64,000 bases of DNA, taken from Algibacter_G agarivorans. GTDB taxonomy: Bacteria; Bacteroidota; Bacteroidia; Flavobacteriales; Flavobacteriaceae. Under the pieces are notes generated by a model, which worked only from the letters and a program-made list of their open reading frames with translations, did not search any database and had not been told where the DNA came from. Positions 1-8,426 of the stretch are shown piece after piece. Each line of letters opens with the position of its first letter. Within the stretch, counting starts at the first letter, position 1. A program made the position numbers and the translations under genes. The stretch spans positions 1 to 64,000 of the forward strand of contig NZ_BAABJJ010000012.1 of assembly GCF_039543245.1 (NCBI RefSeq), written 5' to 3'.

Positions 1-1902
1 TGTTGCACCACAAAGGTAACTTTGCGGAACAAATTTCCCTTTCTCTTTTTTAATCGTTTAGGACGCTATTGTTATGTAATTATTGATGAATGTCATCATC
101 AAAAAGCAAAAAGCTACAGGTCAATAATTAATTATTTTAAACCAAAAATACTTCTTGGTCTAACAGCAACACCAGAAAGAATGGATGGTGGAGATATTTT
201 AGAAGATTTTGACAATAAAATTGCAGCAGAAATTAGACTACCTGAAGCAATGAACAGAAAATTACTTTCTCCTTTTCAATACTTTGGAATTACTGATAGT
301 ATTGATTTATCTAATGTTAAATGGGTTAGAGGTCGATATATCGCAAGTGAACTAACAGATATTTATACGGAGAGCGACAGTAGAGTTGGAGAAATAATAA
401 ATGCTTTAGACAAATACACAAAAGACATCAACGATGTCAGAGCTTTAGGTTATTGTGTTTCTATGGAACATGCCAAATATATGGCAGAAAAATTTACTTT
501 AGCAAATCTAAAAGCAGACTATTTAACTAGTAAGAATAGTAAAGACAGAGTTCTGATTCGTAAAAAACTAGAGAAGAAAGAAATTAATTATTTGTTTGTG
601 GTTGATATTTTTAATGAAGGCATTGATATTCCTGAAATTGATACTTTACTATTTTTAAGACCAACAGAAAGTCTAACTATATTTTTGCAACAATTAGGAA
701 GAGGTTTAAGGCTATATGAAGAAAAAGATTGTTTAACCGTTTTAGATTTTGTTGGAAATTCTAGACCAGAATATAATTTTGAAAGTAAATTTAGAGCATT
801 AATTGGTAAAACGAATACAACAGTTGTCAAAGAAGTTGAGGATAATTTTCCTCACTTACCATTAGGATGCTCAATAATTTTAGAGAAAAAAACAAAAGAA
901 ACTATTCTAAAAAATATAACAGCTGCAACATCATTAAATAAGAACAAATTAATTCAAAGAATTCAGCAGTTTCAACACGACACTAATTTACCTTTAACAA
1001 TCGGTAATTTTAGTAAGTTTTATAATATCCCATTACAATCGATTTACAAAAGAGAAAGTTGGAAAAGGCTTTGTCAACTTGCGGGTAAAATAAATGATTT
1101 CGATTCAGAAAATGAAAAAGAAATTGTTTCTGCAATTTCAAATAAGTGGCTTTCAACAAATTCGTTTAGCTACTTTTCTTTCATTTTAAAAATTGCAAAA
1201 ATAAATTTCAACATAAATATTTCAGAATTTAATTCAAATGAAAAAACGATGCTATTAATGCTGCATTATGATGTTTGGCAAAAAGAAGGTGGATTTGATT
1301 CGTTAGAAAAAAGCATAAAAACTATTGGTTTAAATAGTATTTTGGTTGAAGAAATAAAAGAAGTTCTTGAAGGGTTAATCGAAAATATTGACTTTAAAGA
1401 ATTACCTATTAAACTTCCTTACGAACAGCCTTTAAAACTACATAGTCGTTATACGCGAGACCAAATTTTAACTGCATTCGGAAAAAGTAGTTTTGAGAAA
1501 AAATCTTCGAACAGAGAAGGAACAGCCGAAAACAAGGATTTAAACACAGAAATATTGTTTATCAATCTTGTAAAATCAGAAGAAAATTTTTCGCCAACAA
1601 CAATGTATGATGATTATGCTGTAAATGAGTTATTATTTCATTGGCAAACTCAAAATCAAGCAAGACCAGATTTAGGCAAAGGCTTGTCTTATATAAATCA
1701 TCTAAAAACAAACAAGCGAATTTTACTATTTGTTAGAGAAAAATCTAAAAACGAGTTTGGTAAAAGTTTAGGATTTGTTTTTATTGGCGAAGGAAAACTA
1801 AAAGATCACTATGGCTCTAAGCCAATGAGTATTAATTGGAAACTTGAAGAACCTATGCCACATTATTTGTGGAAAGATGCTGCAAAACTTTCAATTGGAT
1901 AA
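1..1902 (+). CDS. DEAD/DEAH-box helicase with C-terminal DUF3427 domain, 5' end missing
   Basis: The frame is open from the window edge, so the gene is incomplete at its 5' end; the first candidate start is a TTG at 22. Counting from there, the Walker B/motif II DECHH is at residues 22-26, TATPER (motif III region) at 48-53, the helicase C-terminal region carries NEGIDIPEID near 200 and QQLGRGLRL near 228, and the last 150 residues match the DUF3427 type. Family members are superfamily 2 helicases of about 900-1000 residues with an N-terminal PLD-like nuclease domain, often in defence or mobile contexts. Motif I and the PLD domain are not visible here. The roughly 20 residues before the DECHH strand do not look like helicase sequence to me, so the gene could be truly truncated rather than cut by the window. 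Confidence 0.85.
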   Translation, partial: CCTTKVTLRNKFPFLFFNRLGRYCYVIIDECHHQKAKSYRSIINYFKPKILLGLTATPERMDGGDILEDFDNKIAAEIRLPEAMNRKLLSPFQYFGITDSIDLSNVKWVRGRYIASELTDIYTESDSRVGEIINALDKYTKDINDVRALGYCVSMEHAKYMAEKFTLANLKADYLTSKNSKDRVLIRKKLEKKEINYLFVVDIFNEGIDIPEIDTLLFLRPTESLTIFLQQLGRGLRLYEEKDCLTVLDFVGNSRPEYNFESKFRALIGKTNTTVVKEVEDNFPHLPLGCSIILEKKTKETILKNITAATSLNKNKLIQRIQQFQHDTNLPLTIGNFSKFYNIPLQSIYKRESWKRLCQLAGKINDFDSENEKEIVSAISNKWLSTNSFSYFSFILKIAKINFNINISEFNSNEKTMLLMLHYDVWQKEGGFDSLEKSIKTIGLNSILVEEIKEVLEGLIENIDFKELPIKLPYEQPLKLHSRYTRDQILTAFGKSSFEKKSSNREGTAENKDLNTEILFINLVKSEENFSPTTMYDDYAVNELLFHWQTQNQARPDLGKGLSYINHLKTNKRILLFVREKSKNEFGKSLGFVFIGEGKLKDHYGSKPMSINWKLEEPMPHYLWKDAAKLSIG

Positions 1903-2187
1903 CTGTTTATTTTATACTTAAAAAGCTAAACGCCTACCAACACCCAAAGCTCAACTTCTTCCTCAGAACGTCAATTTTGCTCGCGCATTGTTTTACTAGA
2001 ACCAGCTTTCACTTTTCTTTTTAAACAGGTATCCAATTAAAACGCCCACCTTTAGCTAACTCCCTCTCTTTAGAATGGTCCTTCGATTATTAGACTTTAC
2101 TAAATTTTAATTTTCCTATATTTAAACCACGTCACACCAAAACAATTAACCACTAAAATAATTAGTGTAAAATATCAATCGAAGGAT
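1903..2187. other. gene-free stretch with a TCCTTCGATT inverted pair
   Basis: No gene is visible. From 2079 to 2186 a segment is bounded by TCCTTCGATT (2079-2088) and its inverse AATCGAAGGA (2177-2186). The right part of this segment recurs at about 3750-3810 in front of another nuclease-element end, with the same one-base gap before TGTCCCC. The rest, 1903-2078, shows nothing I can name. Confidence 0.5.
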
Positions 2188-2216
2188 TGTCCCCTAGAGG
2201 GGACTTGAGGGGTGTC
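2188..2216 (+). repeat. left inverted end of element A
   Basis: This 29-bp end has the core GTCCCCTAGAGGGGAC, a 6-bp stem with a TAGA loop, then a second G-rich run (GAGGGGTGTC) that could pair with the same CCCC. It differs from the inverse of the right end at one base (G for T at position 20). Confidence 0.8.
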
Positions 2217-2235
2217 TGAGTACAAAATTCAAATC

Positions 2236-2601
2236 ATGAAAAACAAAATAATCCCATATCATCCAGAATTAAAATCACTCGCTAGACAGCTTCGAAAAAA
2301 CAGCACGTTACCAGAAGTTCTATTATGGCAAAATATAAAGCAACGCGCTTACGGTGTCCAATTTCACAGACAAGTACCCATGCTCAATTATATTGTTGAT
2401 TTTTATTGTCATGAAATTGGTCTGGTTATTGAAATTGATGGAAGTAGTCATGACCATAATTATTTAAACGATGCTAAAAGACAAAGGGAATTGGAAGCGT
2501 ATGGCGTTACTTTTTTGAGATTCTTCAATGATGAAGTTAAGAAGAACATGTTTAGTGTTTTGCTGGTTATTGAGGAAACTGTGAAGAAATTGAGTAAATA
2601 A
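2236..2601 (+). CDS. DUF559 domain endonuclease-like protein (copy A)
   Basis: A 121-residue DUF559 protein, a family related to Vsr-type and PD-(D/E)XK nucleases. The candidate active-site residues are D55 (in IVDF), E66 and D68 (in IEIDG), followed by a conserved SSHDH. I chose the ATG at 2236, which begins MKNKIIPYHP as in family members; a GTG at 2212 is also in frame but lies inside the terminal repeat. It matches copy B at about 108 of 121 residues. Its role is unknown; it may act on the hairpin ends of its own element, or be a repair or restriction nuclease. The protein looks intact. Confidence 0.8.
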   Translation: MKNKIIPYHPELKSLARQLRKNSTLPEVLLWQNIKQRAYGVQFHRQVPMLNYIVDFYCHEIGLVIEIDGSSHDHNYLNDAKRQRELEAYGVTFLRFFNDEVKKNMFSVLLVIEETVKKLSK

Positions 2602-2615
2602 GACTTACTCTTGCG

Positions 2616-2644
2616 GACACCCCTAAAGTCCCCTCTAGGGGACA
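2616..2644 (-). repeat. right inverted end of element A
   Basis: Inverse of the left end, beginning 15 bp after the stop codon of the DUF559 gene. The 14 bp between stop and repeat (GACTTACTCTTGCG) are also kept in copies B and C, so the conserved element end is longer than the repeat itself. Confidence 0.8.
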
Positions 2645-2741
2645 ATTGTTCACGTTAACAATAATGATTTTAGGTTCATATATAATTGTTAAAAGAACTT
2701 GAAAATTTTCATTTTTTGTTCTAAGGCTTAATATTTAGGAA

Positions 2742-3198
2742 TGTCCCCTAGAGGGGACTTTAGGGGTGTCAGAGTACAAAATTCAAATCATGAAAAACAA
2801 AATAATTCCATACCATCCAGAATTAAAACCATTAGCTAGACAGCTTCGAAAAAACAGCACGTTACCAGAAGTTCTATTATGGCAAAATATAAAGCAACGC
2901 GCTTACGGTGTCCAATTTCACAGACAAGTACCTATGCTAAAATATATTGTTGATTTTTATTGTCATGAAATTGGTCTGGTTATTGAAATTGATGGAAGCA
3001 GCCACGACCACAGTTTTGAATATGATACTGAAAGACAAAGGGAATTAGAAGCGTACGGCGCTACTTTTTTAAGATTCTCCAATGAGGAGGTTAAAAAGAA
3101 TATGTTTAGTGTTTTGTTGGTTATTGAAGAGGCCGTGAAGGAATTGAGCAAATAAGACTTACGCTTGCGAACACCCCTAAAGTCCCCTCAAGGGGACA
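2742..3198 (+). mobile_element. DUF559-carrying element, complete copy B
   Basis: A second 457-bp copy of exactly the same length as A, with ends at 2742-2770 and 3170-3198. The right-end hairpin has changed to CCCCTCAAGGGG, whereas the left end keeps TAGA, so the two ends are diverging. It lies in the same orientation as A, 97 bp downstream. Confidence 0.65.
2790..3155 (+). CDS. DUF559 domain endonuclease-like protein (copy B)
   Basis: 121 residues from the ATG at 2790, the equivalent of the start chosen for copy A. The putative catalytic D55, E66 and D68 and the SSHDH motif are all kept. Most differences from copy A cluster after SSHDH (residues 74-81) and in the C-terminal quarter. No frameshift or stop is seen, which suggests both copies have been under selection or are recent. 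Confidence 0.8.
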   Translation: MKNKIIPYHPELKPLARQLRKNSTLPEVLLWQNIKQRAYGVQFHRQVPMLKYIVDFYCHEIGLVIEIDGSSHDHSFEYDTERQRELEAYGATFLRFSNEEVKKNMFSVLLVIEEAVKELSK

Positions 3199-3291
3199 AT
3201 CCATACCAATAAACTTTAGTACAAATTCTTATTGAAAAAATGTATTACCAATAAACACTAAAAAAGACACGAAAAGATATACCATAACAAT

Positions 3292-3524
3292 TGTCCCCTA
3301 GAAGTTTATTGAAATTGATGGAAGCAGCCACGACCACGCTTTTGAATATGACGCTAAAAGACAAAGGGAATTGGAAGCGTATGGTGTTGCTTTTTTGAGA
3401 TTCTCCAATGAGGAGGTTAAAAAGAATATGTTTAGTGTTTTGTTGGTTATTGAAGAGACTGTTAGTGAGTTAAGTAAATAAGACTTACTCTTGCGAACAC
3501 CCCTAAAGTCCCCTCTAGGGGACA
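3292..3524 (+). pseudogene. internally deleted DUF559 element (copy C)
   Basis: The left end is reduced to TGTCCCCTAGA (3292-3302) and is joined directly to the second half of a DUF559 gene; the reading frame 3302-3481 encodes the C-terminal 57 residues from IEIDG onward and ends in TAA. The right end at 3496-3524 is complete. Relative to A and B, about 224 bp are deleted, removing the start codon and the first catalytic Asp but keeping E and D. It is a non-autonomous, MITE-like derivative. Confidence 0.75.
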
Positions 3525-3811
3525 ATTGTTCACGTTAACAATAATGTTTTTAGGTTCATATATAATTGTTAAAAGAACTTGAAAATTTTTATTTTTTGTT
3601 CTAAGGCTTAATATTTAGGAATGTCCCCTTGAGGGTTATCGAAATAAAAAACAAAATATTACAATTCAGGAAATGCTTCTGCCAAACCTTTTACCGCAAC
3701 TTTAACTGAATTGATTCAGCAAAAAAAAAAAATTTTAAACTAAATTTATGCTACGTCACACTAAAACAATTCATCAATTAAATTATTAGTCTAAAATTCT
3801 AATCGAAGGAA
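3525..3811. repeat. duplicated spacer and partial element ends
   Basis: 3525-3621 repeats the spacer between copies A and B (2645-2741) at 95 of 97 positions, an offset of 880 bp. It leads into a broken left end, TGTCCCCTTGAGGG at 3622-3635. After about 115 bp of unrecognised AT-rich sequence including an A12 run, 3750-3811 resembles the flank just left of element A. There is no gene in this stretch. Confidence 0.7.
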
Positions 3812-3840
3812 TGTCCCCTAGAGGGGACTTTAGGGGTGTT
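3812..3840 (+). repeat. solitary left end of a DUF559 element
   Basis: A full 29-bp end with the GTCCCCTAGAGGGGAC hairpin and no DUF559 gene behind it. It sits 24 bp beyond the stop codon of the convergent radical SAM gene and could serve as its transcription-ending hairpin. Confidence 0.75.
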
Positions 3841-3864
3841 CTAGTAAAAAATCAAAAAGTCAAT

Positions 3865-5814
3865 TTACCTCCGCTTCTTCTTACTCTTAAACTTGGCCTT
3901 ATTCTTTCTTTTATTAAAAGGAATAGCATCATCAAAAGTATGTTTCGCTTCACCGTCAGGTTTATTTTTTCGCCATTTATCATTTTCTGGCAAGAGTACC
4001 TTCAATAAATCTTGACGCCCCAATTTATTCAAGGTCTTTTTAATCCAATCTTTGTTTTCGCTTTTATACCAAAAGAAAAAACGGTGTTGCTCGTCTTTTT
4101 CTTTACGTGTTATAGGTGTGTTAACTTTCTTAAGTGTGTAGGGATGATAACCACTATAATAAATAACAGTTGCTACCGTCATAGGTGTTGGTGTAAACCC
4201 TTGCACTTGCTCTAACTGGAAGCCCATATCTTTAGTTTCCGCAGCAAGATTTGCCATATCTTCAACTTCACAAGCTGGATGGTTCGATATAAAATAAGGA
4301 ATCAATTGTAACTTTAAACCCTTCTTAATATTAATCTTATCAAAACGCTCCTTAAACTTATGGAAATAAGAAAACGATGGTTTACGCATCAGTTTTAAAA
4401 CAGGGTCGCTGGTATGTTCTGGCGCAACTTTAAGACGTCCAGAAACATGCTTGGTCATCACTTCCTCTGTGTAATCATCTAATTCTTGAGGGTCGGCATT
4501 TTTATTAAACTCTGGCACCAACATATCATGACGAATACCACTACCTATAAACGATTTCTTAATTTTTGGATGACTATCAACCGCTTGATATAATTCGGTT
4601 AACGGCTTATGAGAGGTATCTAAATTGCTACAAATAACTGGAGAAATACATGAAGGCGCTACACACTTATCGCATATAGACTGAATCTTCCCTTTCATCT
4701 TATACATATTCGCACTTGGCCCTCCTATATCAGATAAATAGCCTTTAAAATCGGGCATATTTGCAACCGTATCGACTTCTCGCAGCACAGATTCCTGACT
4801 ACGGGATGCTATAAACTTTCCTTGATGTGCCGAAATAGTACAAAAACTACAACCGCCAAAACACCCACGATGGATATTAATGGAAAACTTAATCATTTCA
4901 TAAGCTGAGATAGGGCCACGCTTGTTATATTTTGGGTGAGGTAATCTGGTGTAAGGCAACTCAAAAGACGCGTCAATTTCATCCTCGGTCATCGTTGGAT
5001 ACGGCGGATTAATCATTAAAGTCTTATCTCCAACCTTCTGAAAAATTCGTCTTGCAGCCAATTTATTACTCTCCTGCTCTATCGTTTTAAAGTTAGAGGC
5101 AAACTTCTTTTTATCCTTTAAACACGTTTCGTGCGATACAATTTCAACATCTTCCCAATTACTATTCTTAGGCACTTTAGCACCCGCATCCAACAAAACT
5201 GCAGTTTGCTTTATCGTGGTAATACTAGAAAATGGCACCCCTTTTTGCAACAAACGCACCACTTCGCGCAATGGTTGTTCGCCCATTCCATACACCAACA
5301 TATCTGCTTTAGAGCTTTCCAAAATAGTAGGCAGCAGTTTATCACTCCAATAATCATAATGGGTTACACGACGCAAAGACGCTTCAATACCTCCAATTAA
5401 AACCGGGACATCTGGCCACTTTTCCTTTAAAATTTTTGAATATACCGTAGTGGCATAATCGGGTCTAAATCCAATATCACCATTTGGCGTATAGGCATCC
5501 TTATCACGGCGCTTTTTATTCGCATTATAATTGCTAATCATAGGATCCATACAGCCTCCCGTAACCCCAAAAAACAATTTTGGAGCGCCCAATTTCACAA
5601 AATCCTGAAGATTATCATTTACATTGGGTTGTGGTACAATAGCAACACGCAAGCCATAACTCTCTAAAATACGACCAATAACGGCAGGTCCAAACGACGG
5701 ATGATCGACATAAGCATCTCCACTAAATAGTATCACGTCTAGGGCATCCCAACCACGTATTTTCACCTCTTTGTTTGTGGTAGGCAACCAATCGGAAAGT
5801 TTTAACTCTTGCAT
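3865..5814 (-). CDS. ygiQ: YgiQ family radical SAM protein
   Basis: 649 residues, the usual length for the UPF0313/YgiQ family. The radical SAM cysteines are C318, C322 and C325 in GCFGGCSFC. The N-terminal region has the family's SGDAYVDHP and GGIEASLRR motifs, and the basic tail (KRKNKAKFKSKKKRR) is typical of these proteins. The family's reaction is not established. The gene stands alone; a TAnnTTTG-like box on the minus strand (5822-5829) lies only 7 bp from the start codon, so the message may have almost no leader. Confidence 0.9.
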   Translation of the reverse strand: MQELKLSDWLPTTNKEVKIRGWDALDVILFSGDAYVDHPSFGPAVIGRILESYGLRVAIVPQPNVNDNLQDFVKLGAPKLFFGVTGGCMDPMISNYNANKKRRDKDAYTPNGDIGFRPDYATTVYSKILKEKWPDVPVLIGGIEASLRRVTHYDYWSDKLLPTILESSKADMLVYGMGEQPLREVVRLLQKGVPFSSITTIKQTAVLLDAGAKVPKNSNWEDVEIVSHETCLKDKKKFASNFKTIEQESNKLAARRIFQKVGDKTLMINPPYPTMTEDEIDASFELPYTRLPHPKYNKRGPISAYEMIKFSINIHRGCFGGCSFCTISAHQGKFIASRSQESVLREVDTVANMPDFKGYLSDIGGPSANMYKMKGKIQSICDKCVAPSCISPVICSNLDTSHKPLTELYQAVDSHPKIKKSFIGSGIRHDMLVPEFNKNADPQELDDYTEEVMTKHVSGRLKVAPEHTSDPVLKLMRKPSFSYFHKFKERFDKINIKKGLKLQLIPYFISNHPACEVEDMANLAAETKDMGFQLEQVQGFTPTPMTVATVIYYSGYHPYTLKKVNTPITRKEKDEQHRFFFWYKSENKDWIKKTLNKLGRQDLLKVLLPENDKWRKNKPDGEAKHTFDDAIPFNKRKNKAKFKSKKKRR

Positions 5815-6116
5815 AGCGCTGCAAATTTAGTTAAAAAAAGACTCTTATCTATTATATATCAACGAATCAGAATAATCATGGTGTTATTTGGGCGTTACCA
5901 CAAGGGTCGCGCTTTCCACTATATCTTTTTCTCGTATCTCAAAAAAGGATGCCGTTCCAATCGCTAACGCGAAAAAATCGTTACTATTGAACAGCACTAC
6001 TAAAGAATCAAAGAGATTAATATAAATGAGACCCTAAAACAAGCTGAAGGTAACAGCATTTAAACGATTAAACATGACAACCGTTCTACAAATAAACGTA
6101 TCAACAAATCAACACT
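5815..6116. other. gene-free stretch with a probable dispersed Bacteroidota repeat
   Basis: No gene is supported. The stretch 5888-5975 (GGGCGTTACCACAAGGGTCG and on through CTAACGC) looks like a repeat I have met between genes of other Flavobacteriaceae; its plus-strand reading GRYHKGRAFHYIFF is a familiar spurious tail. This is recollection, not a search result. The remainder shows nothing recognisable. Confidence 0.4.
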
Positions 6117-7748
6117 CTAAAGATCTATCGCCTTTAAACTCTCTATTCTATTACGTTCCAAAAAAGCATCAATTGTTTCAAAATGCTCAATAACACGTTG
6201 GTCTTTAAATTCGAACACCTTATTAGATAATCCTTGAAGAAAGTCTCTATCATGAGAAACTAAAACCAAAGTCCCATCAAACTCCAATAAAGCTTCTTTT
6301 AAAACATCTTTCGATTTTAAATCTAAGTGATTTGTAGGCTCATCTAAAATCAGCAAATTAACGGGTTCAAGCAGTAACTTAACCATAGCCAATCTGGTTT
6401 TTTCTCCTCCGGAGAGCATGCCTACTTTTTTATCAATGTCATCACCTTTAAACATAAAGCGCCCCAAGATATTCTTAATCTGTTTTCTTACATCGCCTTG
6501 GGCCACTTCATCAACCGTTTGAAATACGGTTAATGACTCATCCAATAAAGCCGCTTGATTTTGGGCAAAATAACCTACTTGTACATTATGACCCAAAGCA
6601 CATTCGCCATCAACGACAATTTCACCCAAAATGGCTTTAATCATGGTAGATTTCCCTTCTCCATTTCGCCCTACAAAACACACTTTTTCTCCTCTAGCAA
6701 CAGACATACTAGCATTTTTAAACACCACATGATCGCCATAAGATTTTGAAACATCTTTTACCGTAACCGGGTAATCTCCCGAACGCTGTGTTTTAGGAAA
6801 ACGTAATTTTAATGCCGAAGTATCAATGTCATCCACTTCAATGATCTCTAGCTTTTCAAGCATGCGCTCACGAGAATTTACTTGATTAGTCTTAGAATAG
6901 GTCCCTTTAAAGCGCTCAATAAACGCCATATTATCGGCTATAAATTTCTGCTGCTCTTCGTAAGCTTTAATTTGATGAGCCCTTCGCTCTTCACGCAGCT
7001 GTAAATAATGGGAGTAATTAGCTTTGTAATCGTAAATACGCCCCATAGTAACCTCAATAGTCCTATTAGTGATATTATCGATAAACGCTTTATCGTGAGA
7101 AATAACCATTACCGCATTGGCTTTATTTAGTAAAAAGTCTTCCAACCAAATTACCGATTCTATATCTATATGATTGGTAGGCTCATCCAAAAGGATTAAA
7201 TCGGGCTTTTGCAATAAAATTTTAGCCAATTCAATACGCATGCGCCATCCGCCACTAAACTCACTAGTAAGTCGCGTAAAATCTTCTTGCTTAAAACCTA
7301 ATCCTTTTAAGGCCTTTTCAACTTCTGCATCATAATTAACATCTTCTAAAGCATAAAACGTTTCGCCCAAATCGGAAACACGTTCTATAAGTTTCATATA
7401 ATCATCAGACTCATAATCTGTACGCGTTTCCAGTTGTTTATTTAACTCATCCATCTCTTGACGCATTTCATAAACATGACTAAAAGCTTTTGAAGCTTCA
7501 TCAAACACTGTAGCGTTATCTTCGGTTAACAAATGCTGAGGCAAATAAGCAATTACGGTATCTTTAGGGGAACGCACATGTCCTTTTGTTGGATTTTGAA
7601 CCCCTGCAATAATTTTCATCATGGTAGATTTCCCTGCACCATTCTTCCCCATTAAAGCAATTTTATCGTTAGCATTAATGGTGAAAGAGACGTCGCTAAA
7701 CAAAGTATTCCCACTAAACTCTACTGCTAAATTATCTACTGAAATCAT
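6117..7748 (-). CDS. ABC-F family ATP-binding protein
   Basis: 543 residues with two ABC ATPase domains in one chain and no membrane segment, as in the ABC-F translation factors (EttA, Uup, YbiT). Walker A motifs are GKNGAGKST (34-42) and GRNGEGKST in the second half; signature motifs are FSGGWRMR and LSGGEKTR; both Walker B segments read LILLDEPTNHID and LLILDEPTNHLD. A linker rich in charged residues lies between the domains. The closest E. coli type is probably YbiT. Such proteins bind the ribosomal E site and relieve stalling; the exact substrate is not readable from sequence. Confidence 0.9.
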   Translation of the reverse strand: MISVDNLAVEFSGNTLFSDVSFTINANDKIALMGKNGAGKSTMMKIIAGVQNPTKGHVRSPKDTVIAYLPQHLLTEDNATVFDEASKAFSHVYEMRQEMDELNKQLETRTDYESDDYMKLIERVSDLGETFYALEDVNYDAEVEKALKGLGFKQEDFTRLTSEFSGGWRMRIELAKILLQKPDLILLDEPTNHIDIESVIWLEDFLLNKANAVMVISHDKAFIDNITNRTIEVTMGRIYDYKANYSHYLQLREERRAHQIKAYEEQQKFIADNMAFIERFKGTYSKTNQVNSRERMLEKLEIIEVDDIDTSALKLRFPKTQRSGDYPVTVKDVSKSYGDHVVFKNASMSVARGEKVCFVGRNGEGKSTMIKAILGEIVVDGECALGHNVQVGYFAQNQAALLDESLTVFQTVDEVAQGDVRKQIKNILGRFMFKGDDIDKKVGMLSGGEKTRLAMVKLLLEPVNLLILDEPTNHLDLKSKDVLKEALLEFDGTLVLVSHDRDFLQGLSNKVFEFKDQRVIEHFETIDAFLERNRIESLKAIDL

Positions 7749-7767
7749 ATTCTAAAAATTAAAGCCG

Positions 7768-7801
7768 CAAAACTAATAAAAGCATCGTATTGATAAACAA
7801 A
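7768..7801 (-). promoter_or_regulatory. possible promoter of the ABC-F gene
   Basis: On the minus strand TTTG (7798-7801) is followed after 22 bp by TAGTTTTG (7768-7775), matching the Bacteroidota TTTG/TAnnTTTG pattern 19 bp ahead of the start codon. The spacing is at the long end. Confidence 0.4.
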
Positions 7802-7891
7802 TAATTATTGAAATTCTAAGCTCATTTTTAAGAGGTATAAAGATTGGTGATTTTGGTTAATAACTGCAACTAAAAATAAGTAACCTCACTA

Positions 7892-7922
7892 TTTGGTAAT
7901 CAAATATATAATCGTAAATTTG
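7892..7922 (+). promoter_or_regulatory. promoter of rplM-rpsI
   Basis: TTTG (7892-7895), a 19-bp gap and TAAATTTG (7915-7922) match the Bacteroidota housekeeping consensus exactly. The box lies 47 bp before the GTG start of rplM, giving a short leader. Confidence 0.75.
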
Positions 7923-7969
7923 CAAACTCTTTTTGAGAGAGGAATGTTTAATAATTAAAAAATCAAAGT

Positions 7970-8425
7970 GTGGACACATTAAGCTACAAAACGATTTCAG
8001 CAAACAAAGCTACTGTAAATAAGCAGTGGGTTTTGGTTGATGCTGAAGGTCAAGCGCTTGGTCGTTTAGCTTCTAAAGTTGCAAAACTTATAAGAGGCAA
8101 ACACAAGCCAAACTTCACACCTCATGTTGATTGCGGAGATAACGTTATTGTTATCAATGCAGAAAAAATCACGTTATCCGGTAACAAATGGACTGACAAG
8201 TCATACATTCGTCACACTGGATATCCAGGAGGTCAAAAAAGTTTAACTGCTACAGAATTGTTTGGAAAAGATCCTGCAAGAGTAGTAGAAAAATCAGTTA
8301 AAGGAATGCTACCTAAAAACAAATTAGGTGCAGCGTTATTCCGTAACCTAACCGTTGTTGTTGGTACAGAGCACAAGCATGCTGCTCAAAAACCTAAAAC
8401 AATCAATCTAGAAGAATTTAAATAA
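7970..8425 (+). CDS. rplM: 50S ribosomal protein L13
   Basis: 151 residues, full length for Bacteroidota L13, beginning MDTLSYKTISANKATV, which is the family's standard start in this phylum. The start codon is GTG at 7970; this is supported by the conserved N-terminus and no alternative upstream. Motifs include HVDCGDNVIVINAEKI and YIRHTGYPGG. It is an early-assembling protein of the large subunit. rpsI follows one base after the stop codon, the usual L13-S9 operon. Confidence 0.97.
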   Translation: MDTLSYKTISANKATVNKQWVLVDAEGQALGRLASKVAKLIRGKHKPNFTPHVDCGDNVIVINAEKITLSGNKWTDKSYIRHTGYPGGQKSLTATELFGKDPARVVEKSVKGMLPKNKLGAALFRNLTVVVGTEHKHAAQKPKTINLEEFK

Positions 8426-8426
8426 A

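Larger units (their letters stand above)
2188..2644 (+). mobile_element. DUF559-carrying element, complete copy A
   Basis: The element is 457 bp long, bounded by 29-bp inverted ends at 2188-2216 and 2616-2644 that match at 28 of 29 positions. Each end holds the hairpin GTCCCC-TAGA-GGGGAC followed by CTTKAGGGGTGT. The only gene inside is a DUF559 nuclease-like gene. The arrangement resembles REP hairpins around a RAYT gene, but with a PD-(D/E)XK-type protein in place of a tyrosine transposase. No clear target-site duplication is seen at the flanks. Mobility is inferred from the repeated copies next door. Confidence 0.65.

Noticed and set aside
2460..3525. Minus-strand frames through the DUF559 genes that start MSPRGDFRGV
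   Set aside because: They are mirror images of the DUF559 genes and of the repeat ends; no independent support.
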